This document shows positions 1 to 10,474 of a DNA stretch of 64,000 bases, piece by piece. The position numbers were made by a program, and so were the translations under genes. Source of the DNA: Hyaloscypha bicolor E (taxonomy: Eukaryota > Ascomycota > Leotiomycetes > Helotiales > Hyaloscyphaceae); the NCBI RefSeq assembly GCF_002865645.1, contig NW_020194519.1:1981542-2045541 (forward strand), read 5' to 3'. Position 1 is the stretch's first letter. Each line of letters begins with the position of its first letter. The notes beneath the pieces are model-generated. The model was given only the letters and a program-made list of their open reading frames with translations, made no database searches and was not told the DNA's origin.

Positions 1-1
1 C

Positions 2-361
2 AGTTCCCCTCCTGAAGAAGATCTGCCCCAGGGACAACCAGCGTATCGTCGGAGAATCGGTCGTAATGGCCGCCTCTGGATCGACCGCAGAGGGATGTCA
101 TCCGCAGCAGCGAAGGGTGTTGACGAGAGCGGGTCCGATCGTTGGAAGTACGACCAAGACGACGACGATGAGCAAGCCGTCTACGAACTGGACCCATACG
201 ACACCAAAGCATTGCGGTTCCGAGCAACCATCCCCTTTCCCAACCACCTCTACCCCCAACGAACTCGACAGGAGGCTGCACAAGTAGCCAGACCTCCTGG
301 CGTCAGTCCGGCAAATAGCCGCGCCATCGCTACCACCCAGCAGCCAAGAGCACCCACTTGA
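2..361 (+). CDS. EPL1: Enhancer of polycomb-like protein 1, C-terminal part (5' end outside window)
   Basis: The frame opens at base 2 and runs 119 codons to TGA at 359-361. It holds the signature of fungal Epl1 C-termini: GRNGRLWIDRRG, then DRWKYDQDDDDE, then LDPYDTKALRFRATIPFP. Epl1 is the scaffold of the NuA4/piccolo histone H4/H2A acetyltransferase; its N-terminal EPcA region, which contacts Esa1 and Yng2, lies beyond the window. The last ~30 residues are a low-complexity tail rich in P, A and T. No intron is seen in this piece. A possible poly(A) signal AATAAA lies at 614-619. The gene converges on the SET-domain gene that ends at 690. Confidence 0.9.
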   Translation, partial: SSPPEEDLPQGQPAYRRRIGRNGRLWIDRRGMSSAAAKGVDESGSDRWKYDQDDDDEQAVYELDPYDTKALRFRATIPFPNHLYPQRTRQEAAQVARPPGVSPANSRAIATTQQPRAPT

Positions 362-689
362 GTTTTTCAACCATCTCCTCTCACAACATCCCGGAACACG
401 AAATCGCGCCCTTATGGCGCTCCTGTACATCACACCTTTCCCGGAGCATCATTTGAAGATGCGTGTTTGACTTGGAGGCGTTATCCACGGATCCGGGTGA
501 ACAAAGCTTTGTTGGTATTAGACGTTGTGTCACCACAGGCCTAGAAGATAAAGGCAGATACAGGTCGTCTGTTGTATTTTAGTTAGCGCTCAAGAGAGCA
601 AGCAAGAAAAACAAATAAAGCCATTTTGCCGGGGGTTAAACACTCTCAGACAGAATAGAACCTATCATGGAAAACGTGCCTTTCGTAGT
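362..689. other. Convergent 3' flank between EPL1 and the SET methyltransferase gene
   Basis: 328 bases with no supported coding content. They should carry the two 3' UTRs, including an AATAAA at 614-619 suitable for EPL1. Nothing else was recognised. Confidence 0.6.
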
Positions 690-2503
690 TCATCTGAACC
701 GACCCTTTTTCTTTGGACCTGTTGGTTCCTCGATGGATCTCTTCCCCTTCCCCTCACCGACCAAATTGTTCTTTCCTCCCAATCTCATTCGTTTGTTGCT
801 TCCAGTAAAGGTTGTTGCTTCTTTGATCGCTGCTCTCAAGACGGCTTTCTCGCCAAGTCGCACTTGTACAGCCATGGCAATTCGATGAGGAAGATTTCCT
901 GTTGAGAGCAAGGTTTCATCTTCTTCAAGGCTTGTTGCATATTCCTTTTCCCTGAGTTGAATAACAGTCACGAGGACCTGACCAACGACTTCCGTGGCAA
1001 GTTTTGATCGACTCGGAAGGCCGTCGGAGTCGTAAAGGGCCTTCAAACTCTGGTCGTCGAGGAGAACTAAGTAGAGTAGAGCAAGAAGTTCATCTGGAAT
1101 GCTGGGTCTTTCGGGTCCTGGATGAGAGAGATCATAGGAGTCATCAAAGATGCCTTCTCGTTCTGCCAGTTCAACCTGAACGGAGTCAGTTCTGAACGTA
1201 GTAAAGTAAACAGGTCTTGACATAGCAATGCCATGGCAAAGGATATCCACTTACCCTGCTATCGAGCTGTCCTTGGCTGAGTGGACTCAGATTTAAGCCT
1301 TGAAACGCTTCTTTGGACATGAAGAGGGAAAGCATTTCCTGTGTTATTATCTCTGCCACGTCGTATAGTGCGTAAGTCTCACTAACATACCCATACCGTC
1401 GCAGGAGGTCGGAACGGGGTAGCTGGCCATAGTCGTTGAATATCTCCTCGCCCGCAGCAATATTCTTGATGCTTCTCATCTCAAAATCTTTATTACCGCA
1501 GCATAGTCGAGCATTGTTCCTGTCTGCATCTGCGTTTCTGCCAGTAAGAGTCAACCAAAAGTTCCAAGGACGAATGATATGTACAAAAAGACAAATCGTC
1601 CGGTCCTAGAACGGTCCTGAACTGTTCCAAGACCAAAAACATTGCTTGGGTATACTCACAACATGTCAGCAAGAGGTATCATTGACAACAATATCTTTTC
1701 GTCCTCCTCATCATCAGACACCAATTCTTCTCCTTCGTCTCCCGATTTCTCATCTACTGTTGTATTCTCTTCCGGAATGTCGAATGCATAGGACATTATG
1801 ATCGACGCGACTTTGTGGCACTCTTCGATATTGTAGTCTGTTAATCCAAGTGGGGCAAGGGACCTGGAGAAGAACTCTTCTGCGCCAGACTTTCCAATCT
1901 TGCTGACAACTTTACTGGCTTGTAGTTCCGAAAGTTCCGCATCCGACCAGAAAGTAAGATTGTGCAGCTGTCGAGGTAATATCGCGAGGTAGGGAGCCCA
2001 TTTTGAATCCTGTCGACGACTTTCATCGAGTATGATGGCGGTGAGAGCCTGTGCGAGATCAGTGAGTGATCGAAATTATGACAAATATCTAATAACATAC
2101 CAGCCAACTTGCCAAATTCCGGATCTTGAATTCTAGGTCGGATACACTACTCGAGCCAAAGAAAACCGTATTTAAGTTCAACACTGCGGAACGCGGGACA
2201 CTGAATATCAGTTCGTCCGACTCGAAATCTCCGGTTGCCACTGTATGAAATGAGTAAAGGTCTTGTTACAGTGCGCACAAGGCAAAGGTATGTGATTCTA
2301 GGAACATAGATGGACAATCGACTTGAAAAGTCCAACTAGTCTCCTATGGATGATTTGTGGGATCAGAAACACTCACCGACTCCTCTTCCTCGACCTGAGC
2401 TCCTCAAATCCACGAGTGCCATTTTCGGGCTCAAGACAACTCCCTGAAAGGCAAGCCAAGAGAGGAAGTGATTCGTCTTCGCCTCGAAATCGTCGACTTC
2501 CAT
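690..2503 (-). CDS. RKM4: SET-domain ribosomal protein lysine methyltransferase (Rkm4/SETD6 type)
   Basis: Five exons (2377-2503, 2101-2240, 1660-2048, 1255-1537, 690-1175) join into 474 codons, close to the usual length of Rkm4 and SETD6. The start MEVDDFEAKTNHFLSWLAFQ fits the family N-terminus. DLRSSGRGRGV (about residues 32-42) is the opening of the split SET domain. The core is spliced as MIPLADM/NADADRNNAR, followed by FEMRSIKNIAAGEEIFNDYG, which holds the conserved NDYG. The Rubisco-LSMT substrate-binding domain makes up the C-terminal half, and the protein ends in a basic KRMR..KKKGRFR tail, a possible nuclear signal. Yeast Rkm4 monomethylates Rpl42, and SETD6 methylates RelA. The acidic DEEEDEKI insert (exon 3) lies in the iSET region. 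It shares a 406-bp divergent promoter with KAE1. Choice of Rkm4 over other SET/LSMT paralogues is inference. Confidence 0.88.
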
Positions 2504-2909
2504 GATCTCGGCTGGTGTAGATAAAGTAATTGGGAGTTTCGTGGAAAGTGGAGGTTGACAAATTGAACGTTACCCGGTGCTTTAGATTTATTTTCGCTAG
2601 CATCTGTTTTAGCGAGGTAGCACCACTCCACTCCACCCCTGGACTTCATAATGTCAAAAGGAAGTGTTCAAATGTTTTCAGTGCTTCTTCAGCGGAAGGA
2701 GTACTGTTTGAAAATCTCTAGATCAGACTGAGTTTTTTTTTAAAAAATCCCAAATCACAGTGTGCGGAGCTAAGTGGGTGGGCAGTCTCAGCCTTCCCAC
2801 TGGCTTATCGATTAGCAGCAGCCCTGTAAGGAAATCAAGCGGGGTTTTACTTTTACTTCTTCGTGCAACACAAAACAACATCACATTTCGAGTCTCAGAA
2901 AACGCAACC
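2504..2909. promoter_or_regulatory. Divergent promoter RKM4 / KAE1
   Basis: A 406-bp gap separates the two start codons. It holds short pyrimidine stretches and a T/A run (about 2732-2747) but no motif I can name. An open frame runs from 2760 into KAE1 without an ATG and is taken as 5' UTR. Confidence 0.5.
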
Positions 2910-3959
2910 ATGATCGCCATAGGGCTAGAGGGAAGTGCCAATAAGCTCGGCGTGGGTGTCATCTCACATCCTGCTCCCGGCAAACCAGCACAAGTACTGT
3001 CCAACATTCGGCATACTTTCGTGACACCCCCCGGAGAGGGGTTCTTACCCAAAGACACTGCAAAACACCATCGAACATGGGTAGTCAGACTCGTAAAGGA
3101 AGCCATGACAGAAGCCGGAGTATCTATTAACGACATCGACTGTATATGCTATACAAAGGGGCCGGGAATGGGTGCTCCATTGCAAAGTGTAGCTGTGGCG
3201 GCCAGAATGCTCTCACTCCTGTGGCAGAAGGAACTTGTTGGGGTCAATCACTGCGTGGGACATATAGAGATGGGACGGGAAATTACAGGCGCTGATAATC
3301 CCGTGGTGTTATACGTCAGTGGAGGAAATACACAAGTCATCGCATACGCCGAGCAAAGATATCGAATATTTGGAGAAGCTCTCGATATTGCAGTAGGGAA
3401 CTGTCTCGATAGATTTGCACGAACACTGGAGATCAGCAACGACCCCGCTCCCGGATACAATATTGAGCAGCTGGCAAAAAAAGGAAGGGCGTTGTTGGAT
3501 CTGCCGTATGCGGTTAAGGGAATGGACTGTTCATTTTCCGGAATCCTGGCCAGCATCGACATCTTGGCTGCAGAACTCAAGGCTAATCCAGAACAACGGG
3601 ATTCTATTACTGGAGAAGTCATTACTCCAGCAGATCTGTGTTTCAGCTTGCAAGAGACTGTATTTGCTATGTTAGTGGAGATTACAGAGCGAGCAATGGC
3701 TCATGTTGGAAGCAATCAAGTGTTGATCGTTGGAGGTGTGGGTTGCAATGAAAGGCTTCAAGATATGATGGGCATCATGGCAAGGGACCGAGGTGGAAGT
3801 GTGTTCGGTATGGATGAGCGGTTTGCCATCGACAATGGCATTATGATTGCCCATGCGGGCTTGGAGGCCTACAAGACAGGCTTCACAACACCTCTTGAAG
3901 AGAGTACTTGTACTCAGCGGTTCAGGACTGATGAGGTGTTTGTCAGATGGAGAGACTGA
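2910..3959 (+). CDS. KAE1: tRNA N6-adenosine threonylcarbamoyltransferase, KEOPS subunit Kae1
   Basis: A single intronless frame of 349 aa, the normal Kae1 length. The ATG at 2910 follows CAACC and begins [14 protein letters not shown], the typical ASKHA-fold start. Metal ligands are visible: H114 and H118 in [11 protein letters not shown], and D308 in AIDNG. The nucleotide-binding SGGNT motif is at 137-141, and GNCLDRFAR and [10 protein letters not shown] follow. With the KEOPS kinase Bud32, Kae1 transfers the threonylcarbamoyl group to A37 of ANN-decoding tRNAs (t6A). No organellar targeting extension is present, so this is the cytosolic/nuclear Kae1 and not the mitochondrial Qri7. It is divergent from the SET methyltransferase, and its 3' end lies 105 bp from a convergent membrane-protein gene. 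Confidence 0.96.
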   Translation: MIAIGLEGSANKLGVGVISHPAPGKPAQVLSNIRHTFVTPPGEGFLPKDTAKHHRTWVVRLVKEAMTEAGVSINDIDCICYTKGPGMGAPLQSVAVAARMLSLLWQKELVGVNHCVGHIEMGREITGADNPVVLYVSGGNTQVIAYAEQRYRIFGEALDIAVGNCLDRFARTLEISNDPAPGYNIEQLAKKGRALLDLPYAVKGMDCSFSGILASIDILAAELKANPEQRDSITGEVITPADLCFSLQETVFAMLVEITERAMAHVGSNQVLIVGGVGCNERLQDMMGIMARDRGGSVFGMDERFAIDNGIMIAHAGLEAYKTGFTTPLEESTCTQRFRTDEVFVRWRD

Positions 3960-4064
3960 AGAGTCGATTAAGACATTCATTCAATTCAACATACGAGATA
4001 GTCAAGACCAGCGATACCTGGATCTTCTGAGGGGCTGCGAATTCGGTCTGCTGGCGGCCATCGA

Positions 4065-4612
4065 TCAGAACCCCTCCTCCGAATCATCGTCCTCCTCTAG
4101 AATGGTCTGTCTCAACAAGTCCCGGTCTATCTCCAGCCATTCAGAATACTTCTTATCTGTAGAAGGCTCACCCTTCCATTTCCCTGATTCGACTTTAGTC
4201 GTTGAGCTTTGCCACGCCTGCTCAAGCTTCTTCTTCTCCCGGGCAGCTCTCACGGAGGCAGCCGATCGGCCTATCTCTTCGGGCGTTGGAGTCAAATTGA
4301 AGATGGACACCAGGATTGACGAGGACATGTGAAGTATGGAGCCAGTGAGAAGTCCTATCACGGCGGCTACTCCCAAATAGATATAGAGAGTCTCGTAGAT
4401 GGTCAGCAAGGTGCAATGGAAACAATGTTTTTACCAACCTCAAATTTTGCAAGTAATCTGAGTGGCAAGAGCATTCCCGAAAACAAATAATGTCCCAGAT
4501 GTAGAGCAGGGGCAAGAGCTATGAGTACCCAATTGTAGACGGTTGTGAAAACGGTAGTGAATGGCAACGAAAGATAGTAGAGCACACTCCCCAAAACCGA
4601 GAGCCAGGTCAT
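4065..4612 (-). CDS. Small fungal membrane protein of unknown function
   Basis: Two exons (4439-4612 and 4065-4391) split by a 47-nt intron with branch sequence TGCTGAC give 166 aa. The N-terminus MTWLSVLGSVLYYLSLPF starts about 50 hydrophobic residues (two membrane passes). A third segment, TLYIYLGVAAVIGLLTGSIL, follows the splice junction. The C-terminal half is charged: a basic VRAAREKKKLEQAW helix, a KYSEWLEIDRDLL motif, and an acidic end EEDDDSEEGF. I recall similar unnamed proteins in other Pezizomycotina but cannot assign a role. The topology suggests an ER or endomembrane protein with a cytosolic charged tail. It is divergent from the SNF1 beta-subunit gene. A further frame at 4656-4940 on this strand looks like leader sequence. 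Confidence 0.75.
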
Positions 4613-5134
4613 GTTCGCGAGCACGGTGTGACCAGAGTGAAATGCGATGGCCGATCTACAGAAGGAAGACCCGATCAGAACATTCGTTGTCGAAGAGTGT
4701 CTCGGACATTGGGAATTGATTGTTATGTCCGCACATAGAAGAGGACAATGTTTGGCAGTCGAAGAGCAAGATGAATTTAAGCTTCGAGAGTGCCAGAACG
4801 AACAAGGCTGCGCACAGACCCCAAACAAACAGCCTAGCCTGCCCTGCTGTGGGGTTGAGCTGGACCTCGACCGAAGGGCTGGGGTGGGAGATCGAGCTTC
4901 CATCAAGACCGCTGCCAGCATCCTCGTCCACATCGTCCACAAGTCCTGAAGCTTCGCCACAGTGTGAAATCTTCCTCTATCCTCGACCAACGTCTCTCCA
5001 AGTGACCTCTCTCGCCCCTTGCGCCGTTGCACGCCACGCCACGCCTCGCCTCGCCCTCGCTCTCTGCCATCGCTCCTGCCACAATGCACAACTGCCAACT
5101 GTGAATAAAAACACGACCACACCGTTGTTCGAAA
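4613..5134. promoter_or_regulatory. Divergent promoter between the membrane-protein gene and the SNF1 beta subunit
   Basis: A 522-bp gap. The stretch at 5030-5080 is a (CGCCA/CGCCT)n-like CT-rich tract just upstream of the SNF1 beta-subunit start, typical of fungal 5' leaders. No named motif was recognised. Confidence 0.45.
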
Positions 5135-6596
5135 ATGGGTCAGGACAATTCGAAAAACCCGAGGCACCCCAACTCCTCTTCATCTTCTCCTGCCCCTGAT
5201 TCCGCGAAACACAAAAGAGACCCAAGAAACCTTATTCAAGCTTCACGAGCGCCAGCAGAGCCATCGTTGGCCCAGGCTCGTGGAACGAGCACCACTACAC
5301 ATCGGACACACACACGCAATTCCCAATCAAATGCCGCTGCCCAACTAAATCATCCGTCCCCAAGCCAAAGCATCAACAGCAGTGATTCGCAGATGGGCAC
5401 AAAACAATCGAAATCAGAGCCGAAGGAGGTACAGAGAGATCAGCCAAGCAAGCCCGTCGATGTTCCTACACCAGCTGCCAACACCGACTCTGGTTCCTTA
5501 AGATCGTTCTCCAACTCAATCGAACCATCCGGCCCCCCTGCTACACAAGACATGTCCTACCATCTTACTCGGCCTCCCAGGCTACCGCTTCCCATTGAGG
5601 AAGAGGTGCACACACCTGGCTCGCCCATCATTGCCCCGGCCGATCTTGACGCTCCAGTATTAGATGTCGAGGCACTCGATAATGACCCTCTTCCTCGCCG
5701 CACATCCGCACTTAGCAATACCACAATCGACGAGGAAGATGCAGAGGAGCTCCGTGTCGATAAGACCAAGGCCACTGTACCAACCACCTTTGAATGGCGG
5801 TATGGAGGGGACAAAGTCTATGTGACAGGCACAATATTCCAGTGGAACAAGAAGCACAGATTACACCCAGTGTATGTTGATACCAGATTATCTCGGGTGG
5901 CAGCCGCCTCACTTTTCATATCCCCATCAAATTTGTTACTAATATATTCAAAGTGAGGGCAAACCTGGTGTCCTGCAGGCTATCATCCATGTTCGACCGG
6001 GAACGCACCACGTCAGGTTCATTATTGATGGAGTAATGCAATGCTCCCAAGACCTTCCAACCACCGTGGACTTTGGCAACAACCTGGTCAACTACATCGA
6101 GGTCAGCGCTGACGATATTCCTCGTGATACTCCTGCATCGACGGAAGCTACCGGAACCCCTGTTGCAGAAGCCCAACCACAGGTTCCTTCAACGCAAGCT
6201 GAGATCAAGGCTGCCGTAGAGGAGAAGGAAAAGAAAGTAAAACCACCTCCAAAGAAGAAGCAAGTCTTGCCACCTGGACGGTATTCTTCGCAAATTCCTC
6301 AGTACCTTCTTGATCTAGACAAGGCGGAAGACTCTTCTGCCTATCAATACGCAGCAGCTGCGATTGAGAAGCTCCCAACGCCCCCGAGTCTTCCGGGATT
6401 CTTAGGAAAGCCAATCCTAAATGCAGCTACACCGATGAAAGATGACAACAGTGTGTTGATTATGCCAAATCACACCGTGCTCAATCATCTCGCTACGTCC
6501 AGTATCAAGAACAACGTTTTAGCTGTTTCCGCCACGACTCGATACAAGCGGAAGTATGTCACTACTATCATGTATAAGCCCACGAGTGATGAATAG
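5135..6596 (+). CDS. SNF1/AMPK complex beta subunit (Gal83/Sip2 type)
   Basis: Exons 5135-5871 and 5954-6596 encode 459 aa; the 82-nt intron splits the glycogen-binding domain. The N-terminus MGQDNSK has a Gly2/Ser6 N-myristoylation pattern, as in Sip2 and AMPK beta. About 220 disordered S/P/T-rich residues follow. The AMPK CBM48 domain (about 225-310) reads FEWRYGGDKVYVTGTIFQW, then VRPGTHHVRFIIDG. The ASC domain that docks the kinase and gamma subunits ends the protein: KPILNAATPMKDDNSVLIMP, then VLNHLATSSIKNNVLAV and RYKRKYVTTIMYKP. The subunit targets and scaffolds SNF1 kinase in glucose derepression. Only one beta gene is seen here, so a yeast paralogue name (Gal83, Sip1 or Sip2) cannot be assigned. 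Confidence 0.95.
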
Positions 6597-6736
6597 AGCG
6601 ATGAATGAGAGGTGCAATCATGGAAATGCTAAGAGTTACTATGTGGCTATGTGGTCGCCATCCCAGCACTTGCGCACCATTCCTCATCCAATTTGTTGCA
6701 GACATGTGTTGATTTACAGATCTGACCTTGAAAGCC
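6597..6736. other. 3' flank of the SNF1 beta-subunit gene
   Basis: 140 bp of AT-neutral sequence with no coding support, converging on the possible gene remnant that begins at 6737. Confidence 0.4.
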
Positions 6737-7116
6737 CTATTTTCCAATTTGGGGGAATCCGATAGCTGGTCTGTAATTAGGTGTCACCGTCAGAGAGAAG
6801 CCCTGCTCGAGATTAAAAGATCCCAATAGGATGAAATTGGCCTTCTCATCTCTCCACAGTTCCGTCATCAGTCCTTCCATACGCCCATGTGTCTCTAAAT
6901 CTGAAAATTTACGCTTTGAGTCTTTGCTTGAACGACGGGTATTCCATGTTTGAGTCCAGGAAAATGGACTTTTAGTCAACCGACTTACTTCTTCATTGTA
7001 CAGTGCTTGATACGAACAATCAGCAATTACTAGATATTACCTGATACAAATAACCAGGCATCATTGTTCCAAGGCTTGCTGGCCCATTCAACACTAACTT
7101 GAATGATAGTATAGCG
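6737..7116 (-). pseudogene. Partial or decayed gene of unknown family
   Basis: Two exon-like blocks join in frame: 7041-7116 (RYTIIQVSVEWASKPWNNDA, then WLFVS) and 6737-7005 (ALYNEEVSRLTKSPFSWTQTW, continuing to TVTPNYRPAIGFPQIGK and TAG). The intron between them has a GTAATA donor and a CAAG acceptor. Upstream, at 7120-7220, a second degenerate copy of the first block appears: a YSLITVIR-like segment, then RKPWNNEG followed by a stop. No ATG is available for either copy. The composition of the 3' block (W, K, N, F-rich; charged then beta-like) looks protein-like, but I do not recognise the family. It may be a pseudogene after an internal duplication, or the 3' part of a gene whose 5' exons I failed to find. 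Confidence 0.35.
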
Positions 7117-7156
7117 CTAGATAAGAACAATTAGCCCTCATTGTTCCAAGGCTTGC
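7061..7156. repeat. 19-bp direct repeat pair (7061-7079 and 7138-7156)
   Basis: The identical 19-mer TCATTGTTCCAAGGCTTGC occurs twice, 77 bp apart, with weaker similarity on either side. It is the nucleotide trace of the duplicated segment in the gene remnant and encodes KPWNN on the minus strand. Confidence 0.8.
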
Positions 7157-7497
7157 GGGTTGATCACATGGCACATTTACCTCGAATCACAGTAATTAAA
7201 GAGTATCTTGAATCAGGATGATTCCCACTCCTACGTCTGTTGATGTTTCGGGAAAGAATATGACTAGTGATGTTGTTGGCATCAGTCAGGGTTATGGCGT
7301 TTCGAATATGCAAATTCACAAGTACAAGTCCCACACTTCATTTCTTCTGACCTGGGTTAAAGACCCCAGAAATCCTCTGAACATTATGCTACCGAGCGCC
7401 TTCCCACAGGATGATGCCTCCCGAAAATCCAAAACTCTAGTATACCATACCGCTGCTTAATACTTTTCCCGAAATCCCACAGCTTTCTCCCCGTCAC
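7157..7497. other. Spacer with no supported gene
   Basis: 341 bp between the gene remnant and the SDR gene. An 80-codon plus-strand frame (7218-7460) has no family resemblance and no context. Otherwise I see nothing. Confidence 0.4.
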
Positions 7498-8776
7498 TCA
7501 TGCTGCTCTTGAGAGACACCGATCCCAAAGAGCTTGAGTCTCCTCCCAGACTCTCTTCCCCACATCATCAAGCCTGTATCCAGGCAACACATCTCCATCA
7601 GGTGCACTGTCATCAAGTGGCCCCAACCGATAGACACCATTACCCACACCATCCTTAACAACGGAAGCACTAGCCACCTCAACCCCTTGCGGCAGCTCCA
7701 CGCCAACAAAGTCCGTCTTTGGGTTCGATGGTGGAAATCTAGCACTCGTTCCAAGGAACAGCCCCCTCTCCCCAGCTTCGTCAATGGTCGTAGAGAACCA
7801 ATTCACAATGGGCAAGACTGCCCACTTTGCAATCGTAGCGGGTATCGCCATCGGGCCTGTGACTGTACTCAGGAATCGGCCGATTACGCCGGTGTCGACG
7901 AAGCCTGGGTATCTGATCTTCGAGTTAGCATGGCCTTATCAGTGAGAGAACTGAGAGCCTGAACAATGTTTTACTTCCTCTGGAGGAAGCTCTCGATTTG
8001 CAGTAGATCTGAGAGTACAACTTCTTTGCAAGATCCTTTCGAAGAAACTGTGAGAGAATGGAAATAGCTCGAATGATACTTGGAGATAAAACCTACTTAT
8101 GGATGAAGGTAATCGAGGGGTACGATTTTGCCAGTTCCTCAAATGCGAGTGTCGTTTGAGTGGTGCCATTCGCAGCCGCTTTTGCAAATGTGAAATCATT
8201 ATGGACTTCAAGATCATTGATGTCGATCGCCGACTCTTTTCCTCCAGCTAGGATGGAGATGACCCTTGGCGAGGGGCTTTCAGTGAGCAGGGGAAGTAAA
8301 TTATAGACGAATCGCAATCTCGAGTAATAGCGAAGAGCATGTGGAACATCGATTCCTTCAGCGGATTCTAGGTGATTATTAGTATTGTAAGTGTAGGAAA
8401 GGTCTCAGAACAAACCAATTCTGCCTCCCCATGCGAGAAAACCAGGTGACATGAACAAAATATCGACCTTCTTCTCTTTCGTTTTGATCTGATCACAGGC
8501 CAGATCGACATTCTTGATGAGGGAGATTTCCGTTTCTATGAACTCAAAGGTTCCCGTTGGGTTTGACTCCTTGAGTTCGTCCAGAAGTGGTTGCGCGGCG
8601 CTCTTTGATCGACCAATGATATATGCTTTTCCTCCTTGGGCGTACTTCGCGTATTGCTTCAAGGTACCTAGGCCTATGCCAGAAGTGGCCCCGACGAATA
8701 CAGCTACCAGACTCGATACATGGCCTGAGAGTTTGAAAGCCAAGTTGGACTTGCGGATAAGGTTTATGTTGACCAT
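7498..8776 (-). CDS. Short-chain dehydrogenase/reductase
   Basis: Three exons (8416-8776, 8097-8367, 7498-7912) encode 348 aa. The start MVNINLIRKSN is chosen because it precedes the Rossmann segment directly; further upstream codons are leader. The NAD(P)-binding glycine motif is AVFVGATSGIGLGTL (about residues 20-34), and VDILFMSPGFLAWGG takes the place of the usual NNAG strand. LRYYSRLRFVYNLLP carries the helix that normally holds the catalytic Tyr/Lys. The family resembles fungal SDRs annotated only as 'NAD(P)-binding' or retinol-dehydrogenase-like, in which a strict YxxxK is not obvious, so the enzymatic reaction is uncertain. A late YPGFVDTG motif is typical of SDRs. The gene is divergent from ISA2; intron 2 (184 nt) is longer than its neighbours. 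Confidence 0.85.
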
Positions 8777-9245
8777 TTTGTCTGCGTGTTGAAAGCAGGA
8801 AATGTATTGCGTAATTGAGAAGGAGATAAATGTTACGAAAGGATGATCAACAGAAATCAGGAAATTCACTTATCTTATATACCCGTTGCCAAAGTTTAGA
8901 GGCAGCAAGAAGTGTTGCGTGATGTGGAGAGATGCCCCGCTCGGGCCTCTTCTCGCATTCGACCTGGCAAAACCGCGAAATGCGAGAGAGCAGCCAACGA
9001 TTTGTCAGTCTTGTGCCAAACTTCTGTGATTGGCTGAAAAACTTTGTTGATTGATCAGCCTTTTCTGTCGGGATCGGCTTCTCAAAGCCCGTCGTCCATC
9101 GGGACAGTAATTTATGCATTTTTACGAATGTTCACCGCTGAGCACTAGGGCAAAATATGCTGAATCATCCTCAATTTTGATGTCCATTTCAACCAACGCC
9201 TGTTCAAGCTCTTCGGCATTCACATCTCCCCGCTGTCGACCCACC
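8777..9245. promoter_or_regulatory. Divergent promoter SDR / ISA2
   Basis: 469 bp between start codons. Open frames on both strands have no family resemblance and are taken as leader. No recognised regulatory motif. Confidence 0.45.
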
Positions 9246-10075
9246 ATGGCAACTCGATGTATCACCAGAAGCTGCTCACAGCTGAGTGCTTCGACCTCTT
9301 CGTCCGCTGCCCGAGCATTTCTCCAGCTCACTCCCCTAAGATACATACATAGCACCCCGCTTCCAGTCCTCGATTTCCTCGTACCCAGTATTCCCTCGTC
9401 TATTATACACAATGCCTGGGTTGCCAGACCTAGGTCTCGAACTATCCAAGCGGGAAAAAGGACCTTCATATCCTCTTCGAGACGTCAACAAATATCTGCC
9501 ATCTTCAACCCCCGCCAGGATGAAGATGGCAATGACATGAGTGTTGAAATTACACCTCGAGCTTCGAACGTACGTCTCAGTTTTCAAATATGTCTGTATT
9601 CCGGTGGCTAACATGATGATATCAGCGTCTTAAAGAAATCATGTCTCAAGATTCGAACCCCAACCTCGCCCTTCGAATCCAGGTCGAAAGTGGTGGCTGC
9701 CATGGCTTCCAATACTTAATGTCACTCACAACCCTCCCGCCCGTAGAATCATTCTTCTCGAGCTCGACTCAAGAAGTGTCATCACCAGCATTCGACACAT
9801 CGTCCGGTGACCCAAATGATACGCCATCAACATCAGAGGATGGAACGAAGCCAGCCGATGCGAAAGTTGGAAAGTTGGATGAGGATGATACAGTATTTGC
9901 AGCCGATGATGGATCGGGGGCTAAGGTTGTGATGGATGGGCCCAGTCTAGAGCTTTTGAAGGGAAGCAAGATTGATTTTACGATGGAGCTGATTGGGAGC
10001 CAGTTCAAGATTGTGGATAATCCGCTAGCAACGAGTAGCTGTGGGTGTGGGACGAGCTTTGATATCAAAGCTTGA
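9246..10075 (+). CDS. ISA2: Mitochondrial iron-sulfur cluster assembly protein Isa2
   Basis: Exons 9246-9569 and 9626-10075 give 257 aa. The ATG at 9246 sits in CCACCATGG and begins MATRCITRSCSQ, followed by about 85 basic, S/T-rich residues that fit a mitochondrial presequence. The A-type carrier fold has the three conserved cysteines: C133 in VESGGCHGFQY, and C247 and C249 in the C-terminal CGCG. The HGFQY variant after the first cysteine points to Isa2 and not Isa1. Between strands lies an acidic, S/T/P/D-rich insert of about 50 residues (SSSTQEVSSP... to ...DEDDTVFAADDG), longer than in yeast. With Isa1 and Iba57 it makes 4Fe-4S clusters for aconitase and lipoyl synthase. Confidence 0.93.
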
Positions 10076-10474
10076 GAGCCGCCGTCTCAAAACAGTTCCC
10101 AGCCATATGTGGACCGCCAGCTTGAGTGTGAGAAGTGTAATGGCCAGGGAATAGAATGTATTGAGCAACAGTATGCCGGCTGTTCGGCGACAAAATCGCA
10201 TATGATTACGGAATGGTGGAATGAAGGTGCTCGAACACTTTTGACATTCATAAGCTAATGATCACTGCATTAGATCCATCTAATGTACGTGCTTAACTGG
10301 AACAAGGAAAAGATAATCGTAGAATGTGTGTACGTCTAATGTCACATAGATGCATGATCGATCAGTGGAATTCAAACTTTGCTTTGTAATGTCATTCATT
10401 CTTTTGATGTTTACGCCAATGCAAGCCCTAGCTAAAGCAAGTCAACAAGCCCAGGAGAATCATCCACAACATGT
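10076..10474. other. Convergent 3' flank ISA2 / RPL7
   Basis: 399 bp with no coding content. It should hold both 3' UTRs. Nothing else recognised. Confidence 0.5.

Noticed and set aside
4656..4940. 94-codon minus frame with one hydrophobic stretch, upstream of the membrane-protein gene
   Set aside because: No family resemblance, and it lies in the leader region between two divergent genes. It could be a uORF but is not supported as a gene.
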